Positions 26,723 to 35,263 of a DNA stretch of 64,000 bases are shown here, in pieces. Position numbers and translations under genes: made by a program. The stretch covers positions 1 through 64,000 of the forward strand of contig JBEKEC010000023.1 in assembly GCA_050014015.1 (NCBI GenBank). The letters are read 5' to 3'. Under the pieces are notes generated by a model. That model saw only the letters and a list, made by a program, of their open reading frames with translations, did not search any database and had not been told where the DNA came from. Source of the stretch: PALSA-1353 sp050014015. GTDB taxonomy: Bacteria; Planctomycetota; Phycisphaerae; Tepidisphaerales; Tepidisphaeraceae. Numbering within the stretch: the first letter of the stretch is position 1; every line of letters starts with the position of its first letter.

Positions 26723-28282
26723 ATGGGCACTGAGACTTTTTCGGATTTTCTGGCACTTCTGGAACGCGAGGGCGAGCTGGCGAAAATTTCGGCCAGCGTT
26801 GATTCGAAGCTTGAAATCTCCGCGATCTGCGATCGCGTGAGCAAGACACCGGCCCCGCACGGACATCAGGAAGCCGACCGGTCCCCCGCGGCTGACCTTG
26901 GCGGAAAGGCCCTGCTGTTCCAGAACGTCGTCGGGTCGGACGTTCCGGTGGCCATCAACGTCTTCGGATCGTACTGGCGGGTGAATCAGGCGTTGGGATC
27001 GAAGACCCTGGCGGAATTGGCCGAGCGCGTGCAGGCGCTGGTCAAGCCGGAGATTCCCACGACGCTGATGGAGAAGATGAAGAGGCTGCCGGATTTGCTG
27101 AAGCTGGGGAGTTTCCCGCCGAGGTCGGTCCGCAGCGGAATATGCCAGCAGGTGGTTCTGGAAGGGGACAAGGCGGATTTGAATCGGTTGCCGCTGATTC
27201 AATGCTGGCCGCTGGATGGCGACCTGGATAGCGGGCAGGTGTTCGACCGGGCGGCCTGCGCCAAGCTCACGGAGCGGGGCACCGGGCGATACGTCACCCT
27301 CGGCGGAATCTTCACGCAAGACCCGGAAACCGGCGATCGCAACATCGGCATGTACCGCGTCCAGCAGTTTGGCCCGCGAAAATGCGCGATGCACTGGCAC
27401 GTGCACCACGACGGCGCCCGCCATTTTCGCACGTACCGCAAACGAGGAGAAAAAATGCCGCTAGCGGTCGTGCTGGGCGGAGAAAGCGTGCTCCCCTACG
27501 TCGCCACCGCGCCCCTGCCGCCGGGAATCGAGGAACTGCTTTTCGCCGGATTCCTCAACGATCGCGGAATCGAACTGGTCAAATGCCGGACCATTCCCCT
27601 GGAAGTCCCCGCCAATGCCGAGATCGTCATTGAAGGATACGTCGATCCGGACGAAAGATTGATGGAAGGCCCGTTCGGCGACCACACGGGCTTTTACAGC
27701 CTGGCCGACTGGTATCCCGCGTTTTACGTCACGGCCATCACCCATCGGAAGAATCCGATCTATCCGGCGACCATCGTCGGCAAGCCGCCCATGGAGGACT
27801 ATTTTCTAGGCAAGGCGACGGAGCGGATTTTTCTTCCGCTGCTTCGGACGATCGTGCCGGACATTCTCGATTACAACCTGCCGATCAGCGGGGTTTTCCA
27901 CAACTGCGTCTTCGTGAAGATTCGCAAGGAATATCCGTATCAAGCCCGGCGCGTGATGCACGCGATCTGGGGCGCGGGCCAGATGTCCTTCACGAAATTC
28001 ATCGTCGTCGTGGACGAGCAGGTGAACGTTCAGGACGAGCAGGACGTGCTGTTCCATCTGTTTTCAAACTGCGATCCGCAGCGCGACAGCGAGATCGTCC
28101 ACGGCCCGGTGGACATTCTGGATCACGCCAGCCCGGAACACGGCGCGGGAAGCAAGATCGGCTTCGACGCGACCGCCAAATGGGCCGAAGAGGGAAAGGT
28201 GCGCGCGTGGCCGAAGGAATTGGAGATGGATCAGAAGACGAAAGAATTGATCGAGCGGCGATGGAAGGAGTATGGCTATTGA
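26723..28282 (+). CDS. UbiD-family prenylated-FMN decarboxylase
   Basis: A 519-residue UbiD homologue, a family that uses prenylated FMN (made by UbiX) for reversible decarboxylation of aromatic or unsaturated acids. Recognisable segments are FGSYWRVNQAL, DLNRLPLIQCWPLDGD, the Mn/prFMN region NIGMYRVQQFGPRKCAMHWH, and the catalytic block EGPFGDHTGFYSLADWYP. The reaction could be a ubiquinone- or menaquinone-type step, as for UbiD or MqnP. The start is set at ATG 26723 (MGTETFSDFLALL); upstream in-frame codons lie in the inverted repeat. No ubiX is visible here. Confidence 0.88.
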   Translation: MGTETFSDFLALLEREGELAKISASVDSKLEISAICDRVSKTPAPHGHQEADRSPAADLGGKALLFQNVVGSDVPVAINVFGSYWRVNQALGSKTLAELAERVQALVKPEIPTTLMEKMKRLPDLLKLGSFPPRSVRSGICQQVVLEGDKADLNRLPLIQCWPLDGDLDSGQVFDRAACAKLTERGTGRYVTLGGIFTQDPETGDRNIGMYRVQQFGPRKCAMHWHVHHDGARHFRTYRKRGEKMPLAVVLGGESVLPYVATAPLPPGIEELLFAGFLNDRGIELVKCRTIPLEVPANAEIVIEGYVDPDERLMEGPFGDHTGFYSLADWYPAFYVTAITHRKNPIYPATIVGKPPMEDYFLGKATERIFLPLLRTIVPDILDYNLPISGVFHNCVFVKIRKEYPYQARRVMHAIWGAGQMSFTKFIVVVDEQVNVQDEQDVLFHLFSNCDPQRDSEIVHGPVDILDHASPEHGAGSKIGFDATAKWAEEGKVRAWPKELEMDQKTKELIERRWKEYGY

Positions 28283-28316
28283 ACAAGAAATGGCCATACA
28301 CGCGCAGGGTGGGTAT

Positions 28317-29093
28317 TCACCTTACTTCCCAGATCGCAACTCCGACGGCGCCGTCGCGTAGGTGAGTGGGCGCTTGGAACGACCAACCGCCGGCAGCGGA
28401 CGTCCGAAAATTCTGTCGATATAGATCGGCAAGTCCTTGCGAAACTTCCGATGCCAATGGCCGCAAGGTTTGTGCCCGGGGACTGCCATTTTCGGGCCAA
28501 CAGGGCACGTGGTGCAAAAACCTTCTCAGCTTGTGCAACTGGTCTTCGATCCCGCAGTTTCTGAGATACTTATCGCGACTCGATCCGCTGACCCCGAACC
28601 AGGATCCAGCGGGATAAGTATAGTTCGGGAGCGTTGCAAAAAAGACCACGAGAAAAAGATCGCCGTCAAATTGGTCGGCGCGAACCATTGAAAGCTTAAT
28701 CCAATCAGCCGCTACTGACGGAAAATATTTCGCAACTGTGCAATCGAATACGAGTTTTATTTCGACCATCGCGACCCCGCCACGCTCCCATGGACCGAAG
28801 ATTAAATCCTGTCCGCGCCCCTTATTGCGAAGAACTTGCCCAATTCCCACGTTTTGAGTTTCAAGTATTTCTGCCAAATTTCCGTTGATTCCCTTCCGAA
28901 GTTGGCCCACGAGGGATTCCGGAATTCCAGCGGACTCATAGTGCTCGATTTCTGCCCTGAACTCGGCATTTCGATCACCCTCCTCATAGCTTCGGTCGGT
29001 TAACGCCGAGAGTACCCAAAAATCGTTGTACTCGCTCAAAATTGCATTCACTGCCGTCGCCAGCACTGCCAAGTTTGATCCTCGGTTTTTCAT
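28317..29093 (-). CDS. Hypothetical protein, possible PD-(D/E)XK nuclease
   Basis: A 258-residue protein with base composition less GC-rich than its neighbours. In GRGQDLIFG (D96) followed by GGVAMVEIK (E111-I-K113) the spacing Asp-X14-Glu-X-Lys resembles the PD-(D/E)XK nuclease active site. An N-terminal helical region (residues 10-90) precedes it. No family is recognised with certainty. GGAG lies upstream of the ATG. It is a possible restriction-type effector beside the toxin-antitoxin module that follows. Confidence 0.5.
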   Translation of the reverse strand: MKNRGSNLAVLATAVNAILSEYNDFWVLSALTDRSYEEGDRNAEFRAEIEHYESAGIPESLVGQLRKGINGNLAEILETQNVGIGQVLRNKGRGQDLIFGPWERGGVAMVEIKLVFDCTVAKYFPSVAADWIKLSMVRADQFDGDLFLVVFFATLPNYTYPAGSWFGVSGSSRDKYLRNCGIEDQLHKLRRFLHHVPCWPENGSPRAQTLRPLASEVSQGLADLYRQNFRTSAAGGWSFQAPTHLRDGAVGVAIWEVR

Positions 29094-29227
29094 CGTCGAT
29101 ATCTCCGGATTTCGTTCTTAAGCAATAGTAAGGTGTTCTTACCGTGCTGGCTTTTTGGAAATCCAGCGGAGTATTCCGAAAATCTCCTTTGATGGTGTAT
29201 AATCGGATGGGCCGCTCAGAGGCAACC

Positions 29228-29464
29228 ATGGCAGAATCTTTGATCGAAAGCAATCCCAAAGTCATGATGGGCAAGCCCGTTATCGCGGGGACAAGAATCA
29301 CGGTCGAGTTGATCCTTGAAAAACTTGCTGCGGGGGAAACCGTCGAGCAGCTTCTTCGTGCGTATCCGCGTCTGAGCGAGCCGGCGATTCGCGCCGCCTT
29401 GGATTTCGCCGCTAAATCTCTCGGTTCTGAAGTCATATATCCGATCCACGGATCGCCCGCGTGA
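29228..29464 (+). CDS. DUF433 antitoxin-type protein
   Basis: A 78-residue DUF433 protein. The core reads IESNPKVMMGKPVIAGTRI, then TVELILEKLAAGETVEQLL and YPRLSEPAIRAALDFAAKS, the compact winged-helix pattern of this family. Such proteins are antitoxins to PIN-like toxins. The ATG at 29228 has AGAGG just upstream, and a TATAAT lies at 29198-29203. The stop overlaps the next GTG by 4 nt, giving a coupled pair. The frame is open back to 29144, but the start chosen agrees with the family. Confidence 0.8.
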   Translation: MAESLIESNPKVMMGKPVIAGTRITVELILEKLAAGETVEQLLRAYPRLSEPAIRAALDFAAKSLGSEVIYPIHGSPA

Positions 29465-29811
29465 ATTTTCTTATGGACGAAAATGTCGACGGGTCAATCG
29501 TGACGGCTCTTCGCGCCGACGGCCACAACGTCTTGTACGTCGCGGAAATGCAGCCGGGCATGGACGACGATCAGGTGCTGGAACTTGCAAACTCCACAAA
29601 TTCCATCCTTCTAACTGAAGACAAGGATTTTGGGCTATTGGTTTACCGCCTTCAACGAGTTACGCGTGGAGTTATGCTTGTTCGCCTGCCGGGCCTTTCG
29701 ACGACCGCCAAAGTGGATTTGGTGAGACTGGCGATTCGAAAACATTCCAACGAACTGCCCGGCGCGTTCTGCGTCATCTCTCCGGGATATGTGCGAATCC
29801 GGAATCCATAA
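29461..29811 (+). CDS. DUF5615 PIN-like toxin
   Basis: A 116-residue PIN-like (Mut7-C/DUF5615) protein. NFLMDENVDGSI has the first Asp and the acidic pair, LLTEDKDFGLL the second, and the middle segment is GHNVLYVAEMQPGMDDDQVLE. Acidic residues of this type coordinate metal in PIN ribonucleases. It is the likely toxin partner of the DUF433 protein upstream: the GTG start overlaps its stop. No membrane or signal segment is seen. Confidence 0.8.
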   Translation: MNFLMDENVDGSIVTALRADGHNVLYVAEMQPGMDDDQVLELANSTNSILLTEDKDFGLLVYRLQRVTRGVMLVRLPGLSTTAKVDLVRLAIRKHSNELPGAFCVISPGYVRIRNP

Positions 29812-29979
29812 ACGGAGAGCGAATGAGGGCCTGCCTGAGAATAGGGCAGTCCATCACTGTGCAATATCCCCACACGTTGGCCGGTCACTCATCGCTCGGC
29901 ATGAATCTCCCGGAGGCGGCCAAGGCGAAACAACCGATTATTCGCACGTTTTGGCTATAGGCTGTATAATGCTCACGAG

Positions 29980-30279
29980 ATGAGAATTCCGCTCGTGATC
30001 CCTCCGAAAACGCTGGTTCGGCTGAGCCGATACGACGAGGCCACGCCCGGCTGGCGTAAGCAAATCGGACGCGAATTTCGCGTTGGGTATTATTCGCCTC
30101 AGGATGGCCTGGAGTGCATTTGGCTCGTCAACGATTCCGGAGACTACGAACAAACGACCGACCGCAGAAGGCTTCTGATGTATTTTGACCTGCTGCGGCT
30201 TTCGCACGAGACGGATTTCTTCGGCGAGAAGCGGGCGCCGCTTGGACGCCGAAAACAGCGTCGTAAAGCTGTTGCTTAA
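29980..30279 (+). CDS. Hypothetical small protein
   Basis: A 99-residue protein of unknown family with a basic C-terminal tail (EKRAPLGRRKQRRKAVA). The core reads GWRKQIGREFRVGYYSPQDGLECIW and contains no recognised motif. A -10 like box TATAAT (29965-29970) lies only 9 nt before the ATG, so the message would be nearly leaderless. A second small gene follows at 30305, so a two-gene toxin-antitoxin-like arrangement is possible but not shown. Confidence 0.5.
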   Translation: MRIPLVIPPKTLVRLSRYDEATPGWRKQIGREFRVGYYSPQDGLECIWLVNDSGDYEQTTDRRRLLMYFDLLRLSHETDFFGEKRAPLGRRKQRRKAVA

Positions 30280-30304
30280 AGGTAATCACATTACTGGCGG
30301 CAGA

Positions 30305-30499
30305 ATGATCCGCATCCGCGAAATCGTCGATCCTGAACTCCGCAAGCGCATCGTCGAAGCGCTGGCGGAACGCCGCGGGTGCTCGGTGGCGGCGATCCCG
30401 GATTGGTTTGAATTGGACGATGCCGACTACGTTGATCTGCTCAATCAGTTGAAGGACAGCGAGCTGGGCGATGAATCGCTCGACGATCCGCGGATGTAG
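30305..30499 (+). CDS. Hypothetical small acidic protein
   Basis: About 64 residues: MIRIREIVDPELRKRIVEAL, then AAIPDWFELDDADYVDLLNQL and an acidic C-terminus (GDESLDDPRM). Helical and acidic, compatible with an antitoxin, but no family is recognised. It starts at ATG 30305, 26 nt after the previous gene, and is followed by the perfect inverted repeat at 30539-30634. Confidence 0.45.
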   Translation: MIRIREIVDPELRKRIVEALAERRGCSVAAIPDWFELDDADYVDLLNQLKDSELGDESLDDPRM

Positions 30500-30538
30500 A
30501 GGGGGATCCCGGTCTTATTGCGATTCTCCGAAAAAGCC

Positions 30539-30634
30539 TTACCGCGAAGGCGCGAAGGACGCGAAGTTGCGCGAAGAAGAACTAAGCATTGAATTTCTTC
30601 GCGCAACTTCGCGTCCTTCGCGCCTTCGCGGTAA
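30539..30634. repeat. GCGAAGG-unit perfect inverted repeat (family E)
   Basis: Left arm 30539-30578 and right arm 30595-30634 are perfectly complementary over 40 bp with a 16-nt loop. The arms are made of tandem units such as GCGAAGGC, GCGAAGGA and GCGAAGTT. It lies between a small + strand gene and the convergent aminotransferase gene. A perfect arm of this length suggests recent formation or active maintenance. Confidence 0.95.
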
Positions 30635-30702
30635 TCTGCACTTGACGCTACCAGCGTAACAAAAGTTGGATGAAGACATCAGCGACGTTTTCATCGTTCT
30701 GA

Positions 30703-31551
30703 TCACGCCGTCTCCCGGGAGATTTTCTGCCGCAGGGCGGCGTGCAATTTCAGGGTGATCGGCCCGCAGCGGGCCTGGCCGACGTTCCGGTCGTTCCAGC
30801 GGGCCACCCAGGAAATCTCGCGCGTGGTGCTGGTGATGAAAACTTCATCCGCCCGGCGCGCTTCCTCCTCGCGGATGGCCCGCTCGTCCACAATCAACCC
30901 CAGCTTCGGCGCTAGTTCGAGCAAGACCTGGCGGGTAATTCCGGGCAACACCTTGCTTCCCACCGGATGCGTGATCAGGCGCTGTCCGATCACGGCGAAA
31001 ACGTTGCTGGCCGAGCATTCGGTCACCAGATCGTTGTCGATGAAGACCGCCTCATCCGCGCCGGCGGCCAGGGCCTGGTTCTTGGCCAGAACGTTGGGCA
31101 GAAGCGCGATGGATTTGATCCAACAGCGTTTCCACCGTTGGTCTGGAACGCTCAGGAGCTTGGCGCCCTCGGCGGCGGGGGGATCGGAGATCGGCGGCAG
31201 GACGCGGACGTAAAACAGGAGCGTCGGCTTGCATTGCGGAAAAGCGTGGCTGCGCGGAGCCACGCCTCGCGTCAGTTGCAGATAAATCATCCCATCGCGC
31301 ACCGGCGCACGGGCGAGGAATTTGGCGATCTCGTTCTGAAGATTGGCCAATTCGATCGGCAACGCCAACTGAATGTCCGCGGCCGAGTTTTGCAGCCGGC
31401 GAAGATGGGCATCGAGAGCGAACGGTTTACCGTTGTAGAGACGGATGACCTCATAAATGCCGTCGGCGAACTGGAAGCCGCGATCCTCGACGCCGATGCG
31501 CGCCTCGGCCAACGGCATGATCTCGCCGTTCAGCCAGATGGATTCACTCAT
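30703..31551 (-). CDS. Class IV aminotransferase, D-amino-acid or branched-chain type
   Basis: A 282-residue PLP enzyme of fold type IV. The start MSESIWLNGEIMPLAEARIG at 31551 has a strong AAGGAGGT just upstream. The Lys that binds PLP is in RCWIKSIALLPNVLAKNQA, followed by the typical ECSASNVFAV. The SIKSxxLLxNVLAK pattern is closest to D-alanine aminotransferase, although a branched-chain or ADC-lyase-like role cannot be excluded. It follows the HldD-like epimerase on the same strand, with a short gap, and may share its transcript. Confidence 0.85.
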   Translation of the reverse strand: MSESIWLNGEIMPLAEARIGVEDRGFQFADGIYEVIRLYNGKPFALDAHLRRLQNSAADIQLALPIELANLQNEIAKFLARAPVRDGMIYLQLTRGVAPRSHAFPQCKPTLLFYVRVLPPISDPPAAEGAKLLSVPDQRWKRCWIKSIALLPNVLAKNQALAAGADEAVFIDNDLVTECSASNVFAVIGQRLITHPVGSKVLPGITRQVLLELAPKLGLIVDERAIREEEARRADEVFITSTTREISWVARWNDRNVGQARCGPITLKLHAALRQKISRETA

Positions 31552-31613
31552 GGAAACCTCCTTGTTTTTCATTGGCAAAGCCAAGCCCAACGGGATCGGC
31601 CGACGACCGGCGA

Positions 31614-32531
31614 CTACTGACCCATCCCCAATTTGCCGCTGGCCAAATACGCGTCGATTCCGCGGGCCAGATCATATTTCGATTCATACCCGAAACTCCG
31701 GTGCGATTCGGTTATATCAGCCTCGGTCCAATCCTGGGTGAAACTGTACGGATTTTCGAAATAATCCGGCTGGAGACTGGTTTGCAGGACTCTGTTGAGT
31801 TCGGCGACAACCTCGTTAAAGGACCACGATTTTCCGCTGCCGACGTTGAACGTGCCGCCGCGTTTTCCCTTCATGGCGAGGAGATTGGCCTGCACGACGT
31901 CGCCGACGTAAACGAAATCGCGCCGCTGTTGCCCGGCGGTGAAGATGCGCGGACGTTTGCCCCCGCGCATCTGTTTGGCAAGCTGATGAATCATGCTGGC
32001 GAATCGGCCCTTGTGGTCTTCGCCGGGACCGTAAACGTTGAAATATCGCAATCCGATGATCGGGTGCTTGAGTTTGGCGCGATATTGATCGGCCAGGCGC
32101 TCCATCACCAGCTTGGAATAGGCGTAGGCGTTCAGGGGTTGGGGGCTGGCGGATTCCTTCATCGGCGCTTGGCCGCGCCCGTAAACGCTGGCGCTGCCGG
32201 CCCAGATCACCCGGCTGTTCCAGTCCCCGGCCAGATTCAGGACGTTGCGGAAGCCCTCGACGTTGTTGGACATCATCTTCGGCTGATCCGTGACCGCGGT
32301 GTCGGTGATCGAGGCCTGATGGAAAATGACCTGGCAAGGGTCAAGGCGAACCAACGGCGAAAGGGGGGTCGAAACATCCAGAGTAACCACGTCGCCCCGG
32401 AAGCCGATGAGGTTGCTCCAATGGGCCGATGAGAAATCATCGACCACCACCACGTCATGCCCGTCCGAGGCGAGTTGAAGAGCGAGATTCGATCCAATGA
32501 ACCCAGCTCCGCCGGTGACCAGAATCCTCAC
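31614..32531 (-). CDS. HldD/RfaD-like NAD-dependent epimerase
   Basis: A 305-residue extended SDR protein. MRILVTGGAGFIGSNLALQL is the nucleotide-binding segment; AYAYSKLVMERLAD has YxxxK, and YFNVYGPGEDHKGRFAS and RDFVYVGDVVQANLLA are typical of ADP-L-glycero-D-manno-heptose 6-epimerase. The role is probably making a heptose or related sugar for LPS or glycan, although other NDP-sugar epimerases are similar. The start is GTG with GGAG upstream. Together with the aminotransferase it reads away from the intergenic stretch at 32532. Confidence 0.82.
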   Translation of the reverse strand: MRILVTGGAGFIGSNLALQLASDGHDVVVVDDFSSAHWSNLIGFRGDVVTLDVSTPLSPLVRLDPCQVIFHQASITDTAVTDQPKMMSNNVEGFRNVLNLAGDWNSRVIWAGSASVYGRGQAPMKESASPQPLNAYAYSKLVMERLADQYRAKLKHPIIGLRYFNVYGPGEDHKGRFASMIHQLAKQMRGGKRPRIFTAGQQRRDFVYVGDVVQANLLAMKGKRGGTFNVGSGKSWSFNEVVAELNRVLQTSLQPDYFENPYSFTQDWTEADITESHRSFGYESKYDLARGIDAYLASGKLGMGQ

Positions 32532-32878
32532 GCGCTTCTCCGTCTCATGTTAGGGTCATGTGAATTGCCGGTCATTTTCGCATCCCTGTCGCGGTAAGCA
32601 CGGCCAAGTTGGCGGACCATCCAATCCATTTGAACGTGCAACGTCGCCCACCTGAAATCATCTGGCTGCATGCAACCCATGATCCACGATTCAGTAAGGG
32701 CAATCACGCCGATTCCAGCAGCGGCGGTTAAACGTCCATCGGCACGGCCGTTGCATTCCTAATTCACGTCGTCGCCGTGTAAATCCGGTGACGGCATTGA
32801 AATCTAGCCCATTCTTCCCCCGATGTGAAGGATCGCGTCAGTTTCTTACCTGAAGCCTCCTTCATTAGCCCCATTTGA
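32532..32878. other. Intergenic region upstream of an orphan terminator
   Basis: About 350 bases between the start of the epimerase gene and the end of the SPINDLY gene (both minus strand). No convincing open frame is seen. The terminator at 32879-32906 reads on the + strand, in the direction opposite to both neighbours, so this stretch may encode a small + strand RNA. Confidence 0.4.
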
Positions 32879-32906
32879 AGCCGACCTTGCCCGGGTCGGC
32901 TTTTTT
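32879..32906 (+). terminator. Rho-independent terminator on the + strand
   Basis: AAGCCGACC (32879-32887) and GGTCGGCTT (32894-32902) form a 9-bp stem with a 6-nt loop, followed by a run of T residues on the + strand. No protein gene reads into it on that strand. Confidence 0.75.
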
Positions 32907-32912
32907 GTGCGC

Positions 32913-34871
32913 CTACCGCTCCCATTGGGCACACCATTGGGTCCAGATGTCCCGGTAAACCTTCTCGACCTGGCGGGCAAATCCCGGGCCGTCCATCAGG
33001 GGCGACCGGCAAACCTGGGTGCGAAGTTTGGATCGGAGGCTGATCAACCGCGGCACGTCCTGGGCCAATCCGGCGGCCGTATGAATGAACTGCTCGGGCG
33101 AATGGGCGATCAATTCGGGCAAGTTCGCGGCGTTGAGTATGCTCGCCGCCGCCCGCCCCGCGGCCGAGCGGCCGGTCAGCGCCACCACCGGCACGCCCAT
33201 CCACAGCGCATCGCAAGTGGTCGCGATGCCGTTATACGGCAACGGGTCCAGAGCGATGTCGATTCGGTCATAAATCCTCAAATACTCCTGGCGCGAACAG
33301 GACGTCACGAAGTCGATGCGCTTGAAGGCGACCCCAACCTCGCCGAACGTGCGGCGGATTTGGCCACGCTGGGTTTCCGAATCGCTGAGCATCAGAATCC
33401 GCGAATCGGGAACCTTGCGCACGGTCTGCGCCCAGTTCCGTAGCGTCCGCGGATTGATCTTGCAGGGATTATTTAGGGATCCGAAAGTGATCGGCCCATC
33501 CTGCTCCGCCTGACGCGGGGGCGCTTGGCTCAATGGATCGTAGCAGCACCAGCAGCCGGGCAATCGAATGGTTTTCTCCGTATAAATCGAATCGTCGCCA
33601 TCGGGCGGATCGATGCAGGAATCGGTCAGGCGATAGTCGATTGCTTCAAGCCCCGTGCCCCCCGGATAGGCCAGCCCGGTGACCTGGATCGGCGCCGGCT
33701 TGCGCGCGAAGACCAGCAATCGGTTGTCGGCGCCGTGCATGGCCAGATCCACCAGGATGTCGATGGGGATTTCGCGGATGCGCGCCGTGAGGCGCTGATC
33801 GTCGTCCGCCGAGACATCGTGCCAAACGTCCGCCACGGTGCGATGCAGCTCGGTGAACTCGTCCGGCCGCCGCACGCCGGCGAAGCAATGGACCTCGACT
33901 TGCCCCCGGTCGTGGGCGGCCAGCAACGGCAAAACGAAATGCGCCGCCGCATGGTTGAAGAAATTCGGCGAGACGTATCCGATCTTCAAACGGCGATTGG
34001 GCTCGGAATAATTCAGGTGCTTTTGGATTTCCTTCGCCAGCGGACGTGCGTGGGCCTCGTTCCAGCGCGCCATCTCCCCCGCGATCGCCCGGACATCGTA
34101 ATCCGGGTGACGATGCAGCGCGTAAACCAGATTGCTGTGCGTTACGCTGTTCGCCCGGACGGCGATCGCCCGGCGATACAAGGAAATGGCCTCGTCCAAT
34201 CGCCCGGCGTCCTTCAACGCCCCGGCGAAATTGTTGACGATCCGCGCATCCTGCGGACGCAGCGCCGCGGCCCGGCCGTGCCACTCGATCGCTTCATCGG
34301 TCTTTTGGTCGTGCATCAACGCCGTGCCCAGATCGCTCATCGCCTCGGCATAATCCGGACGGAATTCGATCGCGCGGCGAAAGGCGGCGATCGCTTCCGG
34401 AAAACGCTCCTTCTTCAAAAGCGCCTCGCCGAGGTTGCACAGTGCGTTGGCTTCATCCGGCTTCAGCGCCAGGGCCTGGTGATAACAGGCGATCGCCTCG
34501 TCGATCTGATTCCGCCGCAGGAGCACGTTGCCGAGGTTAGAGAGCGCTTCGGGATAATCGGGCCGAAGGTCCAGGGCCTTGTGATAGGCATCGGCCGCCA
34601 GATCGAGCAGGCCCATGGCAAAGAGGGCCAGCCCGCGATTGACGTGATAATCCGCCGCATCGGGCCGGAGCGAAATCGCCCGTTCGATCAAACCCAGACC
34701 TTCATCGTGATTTCCACGCTGGGATAGGATGGCTCCGAGCATCTGCAGCGCATCCGGCTCATCCGGCTCCGCCCCCAGGATCAGCCGGCACATTTCCTCC
34801 GCCTGATCCAAACGCCCAGCGCGATGGTGCGCCGTCGCCAGCTTCAATGCTTCGTGAACCGTCAACTCCAT
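32913..34871 (-). CDS. TPR / O-GlcNAc-transferase-like (SPINDLY) protein
   Basis: About 652 residues. The N-terminal part (about residues 1-250) is a series of TPR units such as NLGEALLKKERFPEAIAAFRRAIEFRPDYAEAM-like repeats, with a DPN/RPDY periodicity of 34. The C-terminal half is GT41-like: RLKIGYVSPNFFNHAAAHF, then ITFGSLNNPCKINPRTL, YDRIDIALDPLPYNGI and DALWMGVPVVALTG. Such proteins transfer a sugar to Ser/Thr of target proteins in the cytoplasm. The start M18 (34871) is chosen as the beginning of the first TPR helix; 34922 is the other option. The protein is paralogous to those at 1-594 and 48327-50423. Confidence 0.88.
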   Translation of the reverse strand: MELTVHEALKLATAHHRAGRLDQAEEMCRLILGAEPDEPDALQMLGAILSQRGNHDEGLGLIERAISLRPDAADYHVNRGLALFAMGLLDLAADAYHKALDLRPDYPEALSNLGNVLLRRNQIDEAIACYHQALALKPDEANALCNLGEALLKKERFPEAIAAFRRAIEFRPDYAEAMSDLGTALMHDQKTDEAIEWHGRAAALRPQDARIVNNFAGALKDAGRLDEAISLYRRAIAVRANSVTHSNLVYALHRHPDYDVRAIAGEMARWNEAHARPLAKEIQKHLNYSEPNRRLKIGYVSPNFFNHAAAHFVLPLLAAHDRGQVEVHCFAGVRRPDEFTELHRTVADVWHDVSADDDQRLTARIREIPIDILVDLAMHGADNRLLVFARKPAPIQVTGLAYPGGTGLEAIDYRLTDSCIDPPDGDDSIYTEKTIRLPGCWCCYDPLSQAPPRQAEQDGPITFGSLNNPCKINPRTLRNWAQTVRKVPDSRILMLSDSETQRGQIRRTFGEVGVAFKRIDFVTSCSRQEYLRIYDRIDIALDPLPYNGIATTCDALWMGVPVVALTGRSAAGRAAASILNAANLPELIAHSPEQFIHTAAGLAQDVPRLISLRSKLRTQVCRSPLMDGPGFARQVEKVYRDIWTQWCAQWER

Positions 34872-34933
34872 CGCAGTGATCTTAAGATTGCCGAGGTCCG
34901 ATTGCGAACGGGGCGGCTTCAACGCCGCCCGCT

Positions 34934-34991
34934 TAAATTAGGGACAGTCACCTATTTCCGGTCACGGAAATAGGTGACTGTCCCTAATTTA
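34934..34991. repeat. Perfect 27-bp palindromic element
   Basis: Left arm 34934-34960 and right arm 34965-34991 are perfectly complementary (27 bp) around a 4-nt loop, gtca. It contains the words gggacagtcacctatttcc. Elements of this kind in other genomes are linked to RAYT transposases (REP elements). No transposase is seen in this window. It sits just upstream of the SPINDLY gene start. Confidence 0.9.
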
Positions 34992-35136
34992 CTCAACGAG
35001 AAGAGGCCGATGAGTTTTTTACGACGGAGCGGGCGACCGACAAATGGGGCGCAGAACTAGGATTCAGGGTATGCGATCCCCACTACGAGAAGCGGCCAGA
35101 GCCTCCGAAAGAAAACGGTCTTTTTAACAAACCATC

Positions 35137-35244
35137 GCCCTGATGGCGGAATCGGCAGACGCTGCGGATTGATGGTATCGCTTGCGAGCGGCCCCAATAA
35201 ATCCGCTGCCGCAAGGCGTGCGGGTTCGACTCCCGCTCAGGGCA
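35137..35244 (+). tRNA. tRNA-Leu-like gene with a 33-nt anticodon loop
   Basis: Acceptor stem GCCCTGA (35137-35143) pairs with TCAGGGC (35237-35243), and A follows as discriminator. The D-arm is gcggaatcggcagacgc, as in Leu tRNAs. The anticodon stem is GCGGA (35164-35168) and TCCGC (35202-35206). The variable arm is tgccgcaaggcgt, a type II (Leu/Ser) arm, and the T-arm is gcggg/ttcgact/cccgc. Between the anticodon stem strands there are 33 nt instead of 7, holding a small hairpin (cgct-tgcg-agcg). No anticodon can be assigned, so this could be a tRNA with an insert, a tRNA-derived RNA or a pseudogene. Confidence 0.75.
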
Positions 35245-35263
35245 TTGGAGGTATAATTCATCT

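Noticed and set aside
33525..34727. 400-codon + strand open frame
   Set aside because: Antisense to the SPINDLY gene.
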